Shown: piece after piece, positions 46,693-55,407 of the stretch | Numbering within the stretch: position 1 is the stretch's first letter | Layout of the letters: every line of letters begins with the position of its first letter | Source: [Scytonema hofmanni] UTEX 2349 | Lineage (GTDB): Bacteria; Cyanobacteriota; Cyanobacteriia; Cyanobacteriales; Nostocaceae | Direction: 5' to 3' | Assembly (NCBI RefSeq): GCF_000582685.1 | Contig: NZ_KK073768.1 | Span: forward strand, 4,278,190 to 4,342,189 | DNA: 64,000 nucleotides | Position numbers and translations under genes: made by a program | Notes under the pieces: generated by a model | Seen by the model: the letters and a program-made list of their open reading frames with translations, nothing else | Told to the model about the DNA's origin: nothing | Databases searched by the model: none

Positions 46693-47445
46693 CTTGCTTA
46701 AAATCAAAAAAGGGGCAAAGGGAGTTTTAATTAAAGCACGCCAGTGTCATATCTTTGTCTCCTTAACCTAGAGCAATATGACTTTTGACTTTTGATTAGA
46801 AGAACATCATCGCTTGATTAAATTCGGTAAAAACTGGATACAACAGAGTTGTTCTTCAATGCATATAAAACAGGGTATATTCTGAATCCCGGTTTCTTTG
46901 AGAAACCGGGATTCTCGATTTTAACGGTATAAACGCAAAAGATGTGCCAAAAGAAAGATTTTAAAACTTTTTTAAATATTTACATAAATTTTTGTAATTA
47001 TAGGAGTGCGTAGACAAAGGAGCGGTCAACTAAAGTATGTTCGCGTAGCGTCTCCCCTTCTCCCAAAGGGAGAGGCTAACGCCAAGGGAGAAAGATGAAG
47101 TATTAAGGATGAAGCGTCTCAATTATGAGTTTGCCTAATCGCGAACGTAGGCTAATTAGGCGCATCTTCATATAGAAATGGGATCAACTAATAATTGTAC
47201 GTATTTTACGGTAGTCGAGAATAATAATATATACTACCAAAATTAAACAAAGAGTAAAAAAAATATCATCTACTAACTCAGCACATGATATCAAATTTTA
47301 CTCAATCTTCAACGAATAATCACTGACATAAAGAGATTTTAAAGCCAAAATGAAAACATAGGCGCTGCACTTGTGTGGAAGGACTTTGCTCGCAAGTGTT
47401 GTCATTGATTAAACAAAAAACTAGGGTCATTCTGAATAACTTTTT
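46693..47445. other. Intergenic region with hairpins, upstream of the WcaI-like gene
   Basis: About 750 bp. A strong hairpin at 46884-46914 (14-bp arms GAATCCCGGTTTCT) may terminate the sugar transferase transcript. GCGTCTCC-type repeats lie at 47040-47090. No gene seen. Confidence 0.5.
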
Positions 47446-48717
47446 ATGCGAATTTTAATTTACTCCTACAACTACTATCCAGAACCAATTGGTATTGCCC
47501 CTCTAATGACTGAATTAGCAGAGGGACTAGTCAAACGCGGGCATGAAGTACGCGTAGTTACTGCTATGCCTAACTACCCTGAACGTCAAATATACGAAGG
47601 CTATCGGGGCAAGCTATATACAAATGAATATAAAAATGGCGTTCAAATCCAACGCAGTTATGTTTGGATTCGTCCCCAACCCAACTTACTAGATCGAGTG
47701 TTGCTAGATGCTAGCTTCGTTGTCTCCAGTTTTTTGCCCGCGCTGTTTGGCTGGCGTCCAGATGTAATTCTCTCCACCTCACCATCTTTACCGGTTTGCA
47801 TCCCAACTGCCCTTTTAGGATGGCTGCATGATTGTCCGGTAGTGTTAAATCTTCAAGATATATTGCCAGAAGCCGCTGTTCACGTCGGTTTACTCAAAAA
47901 TAAATTTCTCATCCAGGTTTTTGCCACTTTAGAAAAATTTGCTTATCGCACTGCAACAAAAATTAGCGTCATCGCCGATGGATTTGTAGATAATTTGCGT
48001 TCTAAAGGCGTAGATGCTAACAAAATTGTGCAAATTCCTAACTGGGTTGATGTTAATTTTATCCGCCCTTTGCCTAAAGAAAATAATCCTTTTCGTCTCG
48101 CACATAACCTAGATGGCAAATTTGTCGTTCTGTATTCTGGAAATATTGCCCTCACCCAAGGCTTAGAAACTGTTGTGAAAGCTGCTGCGATTTTGCGCGA
48201 TGTTCCAGATATTGCTTTTGTAATTGTGGGTGAGGCAAAAGGTTTGCAGCGATTGCAAAAAGAATGTCAAGATATCGGTGCAGATAACGTTTTGCTACTA
48301 CCTTTTCAACCCCGCGAAAAGCTGCCAGAAATGTTAGCAGCTGCTGATGTCGGTTTGGTGGTACAAAAGAAAAATGTTATATCCTTCAATATGCCATCAA
48401 AAATTCAAGTGCTACTTGCCAGCGGTCGGGCGTTAGTCGCATCTGTACCTGATAATGGTACAGCAGCAAGAGCGATTAAACAAAGTGGCGGGGGTGTTGT
48501 CGTCACTCCAGAAGACTCGCAAGCTTTAGCAGGGGCAGTTTTAGATTTGTACCAACATCCAGAAAAAGTTAAAACTCTTGGTTATAACAGTCGCCAATTT
48601 GCGATTGAGCAATATTCCTTTGACCAAGCCTTGAATAATTATGAATCGTTGTGTTACTCAGTCAAGGCACAGACTCCAGTCATTAACTCTACTGTAGTGT
48701 CAAAACAGGAAGTCTAA
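47446..48717 (+). CDS. WcaI-family glycosyltransferase (GT4)
   Basis: This 423-residue protein starts MRILIYSYNYYPEPIGIAPL, the WcaI signature, and has a GT-B fold. The N-lobe includes VVTAMPNYPERQIYEGY, and the C-lobe includes VVLYSGNIALTQGLETVVKA with a final nucleotide-sugar site near MPSKIQVLLASGRALVA. WcaI-type enzymes act in colanic-acid-like exopolysaccharide assembly. Together with the upstream priming transferase it suggests a local exopolysaccharide locus. Confidence 0.9.
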   Translation: MRILIYSYNYYPEPIGIAPLMTELAEGLVKRGHEVRVVTAMPNYPERQIYEGYRGKLYTNEYKNGVQIQRSYVWIRPQPNLLDRVLLDASFVVSSFLPALFGWRPDVILSTSPSLPVCIPTALLGWLHDCPVVLNLQDILPEAAVHVGLLKNKFLIQVFATLEKFAYRTATKISVIADGFVDNLRSKGVDANKIVQIPNWVDVNFIRPLPKENNPFRLAHNLDGKFVVLYSGNIALTQGLETVVKAAAILRDVPDIAFVIVGEAKGLQRLQKECQDIGADNVLLLPFQPREKLPEMLAAADVGLVVQKKNVISFNMPSKIQVLLASGRALVASVPDNGTAARAIKQSGGGVVVTPEDSQALAGAVLDLYQHPEKVKTLGYNSRQFAIEQYSFDQALNNYESLCYSVKAQTPVINSTVVSKQEV

Positions 48718-48740
48718 TAGACATAGGAGTGGAAAAGAAT

Positions 48741-48766
48741 GTAGAGACGTAGCACTGCTACGTCTA
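48741..48766. repeat. GAGACG palindrome, copy 11 (truncated right arm)
   Basis: GTAGAGACGTAGCACTGCTACGTCTA lies downstream of the WcaI-like gene. Its right end is decayed. Confidence 0.75.
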
Positions 48767-48857
48767 ATCAAGGGTTGTGGACAACGCATAGTTCATTCTC
48801 ACGTACTATGTCTATTGAAGAGCAATGCCTTCAGCTTATCGCCACTTTTTACTTCAA

Positions 48858-49520
48858 TTAGCTCACCCGATTTGCTGCCTCTAAAGCCGTTACTTTCTCC
48901 GTTAATGCGAAAATCGTCTGCTGCTGTTCCTGGACAGCTTTAGTTAGCACCCCAACGATATCCATTGCACTGAGTCTTTTGCGATCGGGGGTTGCGACGA
49001 GTTCTGGAACATCTTCGGCAATGAATCCAATATGGATCACCTTGTCTGTGTCAGCTTTATATTTAAACTTCACAGGGCTTAAGTCAGCTAGAGTCTCTAG
49101 TGCTTCTTTGCTGGAAAGCTCAGTAATATTTTCTTTCAAGGTTCTAGATGATCCCTGGGTTAATGCACCTTGAATTGAGAGGTTGCCAGTGGGACTCAAG
49201 GTCATCACATTACCACCTACATTGTTGAAGAAATTCATCACGTTGTTGGAACTACCAGTGGCGATATCCCAAGGGGATCGACCAAAGACCAAGAACCGCA
49301 ACCGGGCGAAATCTTGATTATTATTCTGTATGGATATAATCTGAGGTTTATCGGAACCATTAGTCGAAGCTCCAATAACCTGACTAAATGTGCCGATGCT
49401 TGACTGCGCTTGTGCTGGCTCATTACCAATTACAAGGGGAAGGCTCTTTGCGGCTGCGGCTCCAGCAATGAATGTTCCAACTGCTTTGATAATTTGATTG
49501 CGAGAGAAAAGATTAGACAT
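48858..49520 (-). CDS. Secreted protein with an S74 intramolecular chaperone domain
   Basis: This 220-residue protein begins with a probable export signal (ending near AQAQ, residue 39). A beta-rich stalk repeat (about 60-120, SPTGNLSIQGAL) follows. A C-terminal S74 (tail-fibre chaperone) domain starts at about 124 with SSRTLKENI, where S124 and K129 fit the Ser-Lys self-cleavage pair. It continues as LADLSPVKFKYK and IHIGFIAEDVPELV, then a coiled coil (about 190-216). Such domains fold phage tail spikes as trimers. No other phage gene is nearby, so it may be a surface adhesin. Confidence 0.83.
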   Translation of the reverse strand: MSNLFSRNQIIKAVGTFIAGAAAAKSLPLVIGNEPAQAQSSIGTFSQVIGASTNGSDKPQIISIQNNNQDFARLRFLVFGRSPWDIATGSSNNVMNFFNNVGGNVMTLSPTGNLSIQGALTQGSSRTLKENITELSSKEALETLADLSPVKFKYKADTDKVIHIGFIAEDVPELVATPDRKRLSAMDIVGVLTKAVQEQQQTIFALTEKVTALEAANRVS

Positions 49521-49692
49521 GGTATGACATCCTTGATGGTGAGTTGTTAGCTTGTTAATTAAATTCAGGACTTAGGAATTGACAAAAACTTGATTATGTG
49601 AATCAGACTTATTTGCCTTCTTTCCTTTTTTTAATTAAATGCAAGCAAAATTAACTTATGCAATGACTGAGATAGAAATCGAAAGTTTTTGC

Positions 49693-49932
49693 TCAATCTG
49701 ACCGCATATAAGTTGGCAGTGTATTGTTAGGCACACAATAATCGATTTGTAAAGTGCGTAAGTCATAAAATTGTCGGCAATGCGATCGCGCTTTGGCAGT
49801 ACCTCTGAAGGTACTTTTCTCACCATCATGAGCGGTGATAAGTTGCCGACACATATAAAGTCCCAAACTCAGGCTGAGGGATTGCCGTTTGTTAGGACTG
49901 CGACTGTAGGGGTTGAAGAGGCGATCGCTCGC
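49693..49932 (-). pseudogene. Histidine-kinase ATPase-domain remnant
   Basis: The minus-strand frame reads RLFNPYSRSPNKRQSLSLSL then GLYMCRQLITAHDGE, matching the G2/F-box region of sensor kinases (FxPFyRS..tRQ..GLGLYLCRQi...HGG) with decayed glycines. The remaining domains and the upstream frame are missing (stop at about 49966). Confidence 0.55.
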
Positions 49933-50072
49933 TATATGGCAAAAATTTAGGCGACCTTTTTCAGTTCACCAATTCAAAGTCAGAACTCGGTTAAAATAAA
50001 TAAAAAGTATAAATTTCTCATTCATCAGTAGCTTCTTTTTGCCAAAAGCCTCAATTTGTGGTAGTAGCTATT

Positions 50073-50714
50073 ATGCGCGAACAAGTCCTCGCCTGGTTAG
50101 CAGAAAATGTGCCTCCTTCTAGAGTCAACCATATTCTCAGAGTTGAACAGATGGCAACGGAGCTAGCTGTTCATTATCAACAAGATGTAACAAAAGCTGC
50201 TACATCAGGGTTGATGCACGATTTGGCAAAATATTTTCCGCCACAAAAACTCTTGGAGATGGCACGTAAAGAAAAGTTGGAAGTTGATTATGTGATGGAA
50301 GCGGCACCCCATCTGTTACATGCAGACGTAAGTGCTATTATCGCTAGAGATACATTTGGCGTAGAAGATGAAGAAGTATTACAAGCGATCGCCAATCACA
50401 CTTTAGGTAGACCGGGTATGAGTCTGCTAAGTTGTATCGTGTTTTTAGCAGACACTCTGGAACCAGGACGCGGCGATACCCCAGAATTAGAAAATTTACG
50501 AGTTATTAGCCGAGAAAATATAGACAGGGCTGTTTGGAAAACTAGCGATTATTCTTTAAAATTCTTAATTGAAAGTTATTGCTTGATTCATCCTCGCACG
50601 ATCGCTACCCGGAATTGGTTCTTGCAAAAATCGAAAAGCAAACCACAATCCGTCCCTTTGTCAGCTTCGGCTGATGGTAACTTCATCACACGAACTATCA
50701 ACGCAACTTCATAG
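50073..50714 (+). CDS. yqeK: YqeK-type HD phosphohydrolase (diadenosine tetraphosphatase)
   Basis: This 213-residue HD-domain enzyme hydrolyses Ap4A symmetrically in characterised relatives. Metal and catalytic residues are visible in HILRVEQMA, SGLMHDLAKYF (the HD pair), HLLHADVSA and ANHTLGRPGMS. I chose the ATG at 50073 (MREQVLAWLAENV); a GTG 15 nt upstream adds residues without support. It is followed by rsfS and CGLD27, an order common in cyanobacteria. Confidence 0.9.
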   Translation: MREQVLAWLAENVPPSRVNHILRVEQMATELAVHYQQDVTKAATSGLMHDLAKYFPPQKLLEMARKEKLEVDYVMEAAPHLLHADVSAIIARDTFGVEDEEVLQAIANHTLGRPGMSLLSCIVFLADTLEPGRGDTPELENLRVISRENIDRAVWKTSDYSLKFLIESYCLIHPRTIATRNWFLQKSKSKPQSVPLSASADGNFITRTINATS

Positions 50715-50834
50715 ACATCGATTTTTTGTTAGTATTCAAAAAAAAGCAGTTCGCACATTTACAATTCCATTAATTTTCATTGATGAAGAATTGTAAAAAA
50801 TAGTTGCCAAAAAACAGAAAGCACCTGAGGTTTA

Positions 50835-51293
50835 ATGTCTGATTATTTCCAAGGAATTCCATTACAATCTGTATTTTTAACCAAGAAAGCGGTAGAAAGC
50901 TCATCAAATGACGACCAGGTGAGCAGAAAGTTAGCGGAAACTATCGTTGATGCAGCATCAGATCGCAAAGCAGGTGATATTGTATTGCTTCATGTAGCAT
51001 CGGTATCTTACTTGGCGGATTACTTTGTGATGATGACTGGTTATTCAAGGGTACAAGTAAGAGCGATCGCCGACGCAATAGAAGAAAAAGTCAAAACAGA
51101 GTTACAACGGAACCCCTTGCGGACAGCAGGAAAAACTGAGGGAAGTTGGGTTTTGCACGACTACGGCGACATAATTGTTCATGTGATGATGCCGAAAGAA
51201 CGAGAATTTTATAATTTAGAAGCGTTTTGGGGTCATGCAGAACGGATAGAGTATCCAAAACCGGATGAAGGTGGGGGTAACGAATATGATTAA
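50835..51293 (+). CDS. rsfS: Ribosome silencing factor RsfS
   Basis: This 152-residue protein has the RsfS/iojap domain at about 35-140: ASDRKAGDIVLLHVASVSYL, ADYFVMMTGYSRVQVRAIAD, and WVLHDYGDIIVHVM. It binds uL14 on the 50S subunit and blocks subunit joining when nutrients are low. The N-terminal 30 residues are cyanobacterial-specific. The stop overlaps the CGLD27 start by 8 nt. Confidence 0.95.
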   Translation: MSDYFQGIPLQSVFLTKKAVESSSNDDQVSRKLAETIVDAASDRKAGDIVLLHVASVSYLADYFVMMTGYSRVQVRAIADAIEEKVKTELQRNPLRTAGKTEGSWVLHDYGDIIVHVMMPKEREFYNLEAFWGHAERIEYPKPDEGGGNEYD

Positions 51294-51786
51294 TTCCTCA
51301 GTTTCCAATTGCCCAGTTCCTGCTGAACAGCAACCGCTAAATGAATATGAAGAATTAAAAATTTCTTGGCTATTTCGTGATTGCACCTTAAGTTGGCGTG
51401 ATTATATCATAAAAATGGTTTGGATTTGGGGTTTATCTTGGGTGGTGGCAGCACCAGTTGCGGCAGCAAGTTTTACGCCAAATAAATATATTGCCCAGTT
51501 TCTGCTGTGTGGATCTGGAGGAGCGAGTGTAGGGGTAATTCTAGGACTGACAAGGCTGTATTTGGGGTGGTCTTATGTACGCGATCGCCTGTTCAGTCCA
51601 GTCATATTTTATGAAGAATCAGGTTGGTACGACGGACAAACTTGGACAAAACCCGAATCCGTCCTCATGCGCGATCGCTTAATCGTCAGCTATGAAATCA
51701 AACCAATTATCCGTCGCTTACAAATAACTAGTCTTTGCTTGGCGGGATTGTTAGTTGCTGGTACGATAATTTGGCACTTACTTTAA
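51286..51786 (+). CDS. CGLD27 family protein (DUF1230)
   Basis: This 166-residue protein of the cyanobacterial/plastid CGLD27 family has two membrane segments (about 43-62 and 70-92) and a third near the C-terminus (LCLAGLLVAGTIIWHLL). The conserved motifs are LYLGWSYVRDRLFSPVIFYEESGWYDGQTW. Its role in the green lineage is unknown but photosynthesis-related. The ATG at 51286 overlaps rsfS, indicating coupling. Confidence 0.9.
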   Translation: MINSSVSNCPVPAEQQPLNEYEELKISWLFRDCTLSWRDYIIKMVWIWGLSWVVAAPVAAASFTPNKYIAQFLLCGSGGASVGVILGLTRLYLGWSYVRDRLFSPVIFYEESGWYDGQTWTKPESVLMRDRLIVSYEIKPIIRRLQITSLCLAGLLVAGTIIWHLL

Positions 51787-51886
51787 ATAGTCACAAGTCT
51801 TCAGTCAACGGTCAATCAACTCTTGACTATGGAATGTGTGACTCTGGATTTTTGACAAAGGACAAAACAATGATATATTCTCACCC

Positions 51887-52840
51887 ATGACCAGGGGAAA
51901 ACGAACTCAAGCGGCAGCACTAGAAGTTAGGTTGCTGCGGGAAGGGATTATTGAATCGAGGCACATAGTCCAAGCTGTTGTCTGCGATGAACGGGGACGG
52001 GTTCTATCCGTTGCGGGAAATGCCGAAACTGCTACTTTTGTGCGTTCAGCCCTCAAACCATTTCAGGCACTCGCAGTCACCAGCACAGGCACACTGGAAC
52101 GTTATGATTTGAGCGATCGCGATTTAGCAATTATCGTATCTTCTCACAAAGGTACAATCGAGCAGGTACGACAAGTATTTAATATTCTTTGGCGTACCGA
52201 TCTAGATCCGAGCGCACTTCAATGTCCGATTCCCGAAGGAAAAAAAAGTCCTTTGGAATACAACTGCTCTGGTAAACATGCGGGAATGTTAGCCGTTTGT
52301 CAACAGCGCCATTTTCCTTTAAATAACTACCTGGAACGCAAACACCCCATCCAGCAGTTGATTGTCAGCAAAATAGCAGAATTGCTACGAATGCCGGCAG
52401 AAGAATTTATCAGCGCTCGTGATGATTGTGGCGTACCTACTTATTTCATGCAACTTGCTCAAATAGCGTCTTTATATGCTCTGCTAGCCTCTGGTAACAA
52501 CTTGGATATGGAGCGCATTGTCCGTGCCATGACTCATCATCCCAATTTGGTCGCAGGAGACGGAGAATTTGACACAGAACTAATGCGCTTGGCTCCAGGA
52601 GAACTGGTAAGTAAATCGGGTGCCGAAGGAGTACAGTGCATTTCTCGACTTGGTGAAGGCATGGGATTGGCAATTAAAGTCATAGATGGAGGAAAGCGAG
52701 CAAAATACGCCGTTGCCATTCACGTACTTCAGCAGATGGGTTGGATTAGCCCCAGCGTCGCTCAAAGCCTGTCAGAAAAGTTTATGAGCTTCGGAAAATA
52801 CAAGCGTTTAGAAGTTGTTGGAGAATTATCACTTTTGTAG
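51887..52840 (+). CDS. L-asparaginase (type II family PF06089)
   Basis: This 317-residue protein belongs to the asparaginase family unlike E. coli AnsA/AnsB. Motifs seen are VLSVAGNAETATFVRSALKP (about 39-58), SSHKGTIEQVRQV (about 90), YNCSGKHAGMLAVC, and the C-terminal SKSGAEGVQCISR. It would release ammonium from asparagine. It lies just before the tRNA-fMet gene. Confidence 0.9.
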   Translation: MTRGKRTQAAALEVRLLREGIIESRHIVQAVVCDERGRVLSVAGNAETATFVRSALKPFQALAVTSTGTLERYDLSDRDLAIIVSSHKGTIEQVRQVFNILWRTDLDPSALQCPIPEGKKSPLEYNCSGKHAGMLAVCQQRHFPLNNYLERKHPIQQLIVSKIAELLRMPAEEFISARDDCGVPTYFMQLAQIASLYALLASGNNLDMERIVRAMTHHPNLVAGDGEFDTELMRLAPGELVSKSGAEGVQCISRLGEGMGLAIKVIDGGKRAKYAVAIHVLQQMGWISPSVAQSLSEKFMSFGKYKRLEVVGELSLL

Positions 52841-52881
52841 TTGCCAAATTTAAAAGCTTGGGTTATATTAAATAAAGACGA

Positions 52882-53202
52882 CGCGGGATAGAGCAGCCTG
52901 GTAGCTCGTCGGGCTCAACGAGTAAGATTGACTAAACGCTTAAAAGTTATTCTTACTATGGGCGGTACGTAAAGAAACTTACGTATGTTTACCTGTCAAA
53001 CTCGGGGAAGCCAATAGCGCGGTAATCCCGAACCAAGCTCCAGAAATGGAGAAGGTGTAGAGACTGGAAGGCAGGTACCCTAACAGTAAAGCTGAGGGTA
53101 AAGGGACAGTCCAGACCACAAACTGGTTAATCCAGGCAGTGAAAACTGTAGATGGTAAGCATAACCCGAAGGTCAGTGGTTCAAATCCACTTCCCGCCAC
53201 CA
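52882..53202 (+). tRNA. Initiator tRNA-fMet (CAU) interrupted by a group I intron
   Basis: The exons are 52882-52915 and 53160-53202 (77 nt after splicing). The acceptor stem pairs from position 2 (GCGGGA with TCCCGC) but position 1 is C against C72, the unpaired initiator signature. The anticodon loop reads CT-CATAA after splicing, giving CAU. D- and T-arms (GGTTCAAATCC) are normal, and the genome encodes CCA at 53200-53202. The strong terminator after it marks the transcript end. Confidence 0.95.
52916..53159 (+). other. Group I self-splicing intron in tRNA-fMet
   Basis: This 244-bp insert lies after U33 of the anticodon loop. It begins after a U and ends in G, as group I introns require; the duplicated CA leaves a 2-nt ambiguity that only this placement resolves. 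The core shows the conserved P7 halves: GTGTAGAGACTGG near 53055 and GACAGTCCAGACC near 53105. It has no open reading frame. It resembles the IC3 class known in cyanobacterial tRNA genes. Confidence 0.9.
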
Positions 53203-53213
53203 ACTTAAGAAAC

Positions 53214-53246
53214 AAACCCTGTAACACTCAAAAGTTACAGGGTTTT
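53214..53246 (+). terminator. Terminator of the tRNA-fMet transcript
   Basis: A stem of 12 bp (AAACCCTGTAAC/GTTACAGGGTTT) with an 8-nt loop is followed by TGTTTT, 12 bp after the CCA end. Confidence 0.9.
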
Positions 53247-53358
53247 GTTTTATGCTGTCGTAGCGAAATACACTTGGTTGAAACAGACAAGCGGCAGCGT
53301 AAACCACGTTCAGCCAAATATCATGATGGTTGGGAGTTAATCTTACAAAGGCTAGTAA

Positions 53359-53470
53359 TACCATTTCTGTGTGAAGATGCGCCTAATTTAGCCCACGCAG
53401 GTGGGCTTCGTTCGTTTAGCCGCGAGTTTACTCGTCGGGTTATTAAGCGCAGCCTCATAAAAAATTGGTA
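53359..53470. mobile_element. 112-bp repeat element (TACCATTTC ends), copy 1
   Basis: The ends TACCATTTC and AAATTGGTA are imperfectly inverted, with TAA on both outer sides. The interior holds GCCCACGCAGGTGGGC and GAGTTTACTC hairpins. It is identical to copy 2 (56344-56455) except for one base. Confidence 0.88.
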
Positions 53471-53582
53471 TAAGTAAAGAAAGTAAAGAAAATTATCCGG
53501 AGTTGCCTGTGCAACTTGGAGAAGCGAATTTTTGATCTATTGTGGAAGAGAAGGGATCAAAGAAGCGCGGAGAATCATATTT

Positions 53583-55004
53583 GTGAAGTTGCAGCGACCG
53601 ATTTTAGTGGGAGGATTGGGATTATCCTTTTCTCTATGGATTTTAGAAAATATGCATCATTCGATGGTGCAGATAGGAGAGTTTGGTTTATTGAGTCTGG
53701 TAGCAGTCGGTGGTGGTTTGTGGTTATTTAAGCCAAATCGCGGCAAAAATCCTTCTGATATCTTTGATAGTATGCCTGTAAATCGGGCTAAAGTAGAAGA
53801 AGCGATCGCACTTACTGAAGTTGTAATTAACCAACTTGCAAGTGAAGTAGAGAATCATGCAGCTTTAGGGACACTGCGAGAACAAGTTAATCAATTATTC
53901 TTTGAATTAGATAGACAAGAAATTAAACTAGCTGTTACCGGCGGAAAGTCGGTGGGTAAAAGCACCTTAATTAAAGTTCTACAGCAAAATTTTGCATCTC
54001 TAGAATTCAAGGAAACAGCACCTTTATTTCTAGAAACGGGTGAAAAGTCAGAAGTTAATCAATCTGATTTTGTGCTGTTTTTGACAAACGGCGATTTAAC
54101 AGATTCAGAATTTCAAAGCTTACAGCAGCTAAAGGCAGCAAATCAACCTGCAATGCTGGTTTTTAATAAACAAGACCAGTATTTACCAGACGAACGGCAA
54201 AGCGTGTTACTGTCGTTGAAACAGCGGATGCAAGGAAATGTGGTAGCAACTGCGGTATCTCCTTTGCCCATCAAGGTGCGGAAACATCAAGAGGACGGTT
54301 CTGTACAAGAATGGATGGAACAACCTGCACCAGATATTCAACAGTTAACGCAGCAGTTAAATGAGATTGTCGCACAGCAAAGACAACAGTTGGTGTGGAC
54401 AACAACCATGAGAAAAGCTTTTTCGCTGAAAGCTGATGCGAAGAAATTGTTAAATGGAGTGAGATGCGATCGCGCAACTCCGATAATAGAACAATATCAG
54501 TGGATCGCTGCGGCAGCCGCATTCGCTAACCCAGTACCAGCGCTGGATATCTTGGCAACAGCGGCAATTAATGCCCAAATGGTAATCGATTTAGGTGGTA
54601 TTTATCAGCAGAAATTTTCCCTAGAACAAGCGCAAACTGTAGCTGGTGCAATGGGAAGTTTGATGCTGAAACTCGGTTTGGTGGAACTTTCTACGAAGGC
54701 TGTTAGCACTGTCCTCAAGAGTAACGCTGTCACCTTTGTTGCTGGTGGCGTGGTGCAGGGTGTGAGTGCTGCGTATCTTACTAGGGTAGCAGGTCTTACC
54801 TTGGTAGAGTATTTCGAGCAGCAGGAAATAGCCCTAAATTCTGAAGGTGGTTTCAATTTGGATAAATTGCGGCAAACTTTGCAAAATGTCTTTGTGCAAA
54901 ATCAGCAAATTGGTTATTTGCAGGGGTTTGTTAAGCAAGGTGTGAAGCGTTTATTACCTGAAGCATCTCAAGGTAAAATAATCGCGTCTGAAACAGTTGC
55001 TTAA
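53583..55004 (+). CDS. P-loop GTPase with DUF697 domain
   Basis: This 473-residue protein has an N-terminal membrane segment region (about 5-48) and a GTPase domain with Walker A GGKSVGKST (about 120-128) and G4 LVFNKQD. A C-terminal DUF697 helical membrane domain follows (about 290-420, with IAAAAAFANPVPALDILATA). Related proteins act on membranes or ion homeostasis; the role here is unknown. I chose the GTG at 53583 because GGAG lies 9 nt upstream and family similarity begins there. Confidence 0.82.
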   Translation: MKLQRPILVGGLGLSFSLWILENMHHSMVQIGEFGLLSLVAVGGGLWLFKPNRGKNPSDIFDSMPVNRAKVEEAIALTEVVINQLASEVENHAALGTLREQVNQLFFELDRQEIKLAVTGGKSVGKSTLIKVLQQNFASLEFKETAPLFLETGEKSEVNQSDFVLFLTNGDLTDSEFQSLQQLKAANQPAMLVFNKQDQYLPDERQSVLLSLKQRMQGNVVATAVSPLPIKVRKHQEDGSVQEWMEQPAPDIQQLTQQLNEIVAQQRQQLVWTTTMRKAFSLKADAKKLLNGVRCDRATPIIEQYQWIAAAAAFANPVPALDILATAAINAQMVIDLGGIYQQKFSLEQAQTVAGAMGSLMLKLGLVELSTKAVSTVLKSNAVTFVAGGVVQGVSAAYLTRVAGLTLVEYFEQQEIALNSEGGFNLDKLRQTLQNVFVQNQQIGYLQGFVKQGVKRLLPEASQGKIIASETVA

Positions 55005-55020
55005 AGGTTAGTTACGTCTT

Positions 55021-55388
55021 GTGCAACTTTTTATAAATCAATTAAGCGATCGCTTATCTGAAGAACTGGTAGCAGCGAGAAAACTCAATGTCAGACCACT
55101 GACGGTAAGCGATCGTGAATTTGAGACAACAGTCAATGCAGGAACAGTCAAATGGGCAGTTAGGGAACAAAGAGACTTATTTATAGTTCCAAAATATGTA
55201 CAAGGGCAAGAAATATCCCACACTGTTTTAACTAATGGGCTGCGGGTGAGGCAGATATTACTGGCTTTGATGATTACTACTACTTGCTCAATATCAACAA
55301 TTACAGCGGACACTATCAACCAAGTTTAAGTAGTTTAGATATTGGCAAAGAAGCTTTTAAAGCTAACGGTATCAATATTCCAGATTGA
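55021..55388 (+). pseudogene. Frameshifted toxin-domain-like gene
   Basis: The first frame begins MQLFINQLSDRLSEELVAAR and reads to SHTVLTNGLRV. One base later a second frame continues AAGEADITGFDDYYYLLNIN then NYSGHYQPSLSSLDIGKEAF and ends IPD. The joined protein would be about 122 residues and matches a small domain seen at the ends of polymorphic or contact-dependent toxins (HxVL.G...AAGEA.I..., SGHYxPS). A single missing G near 55232 explains the break. I cannot name the domain with certainty. Confidence 0.6.
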
Positions 55389-55407
55389 GCAGCATAAAGT
55401 AACTTTT

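Noticed and set aside
53139..53477. 112-codon frame across the tRNA 3' exon
   Set aside because: It covers the tRNA, its terminator and a repeat element, so it cannot be a gene.
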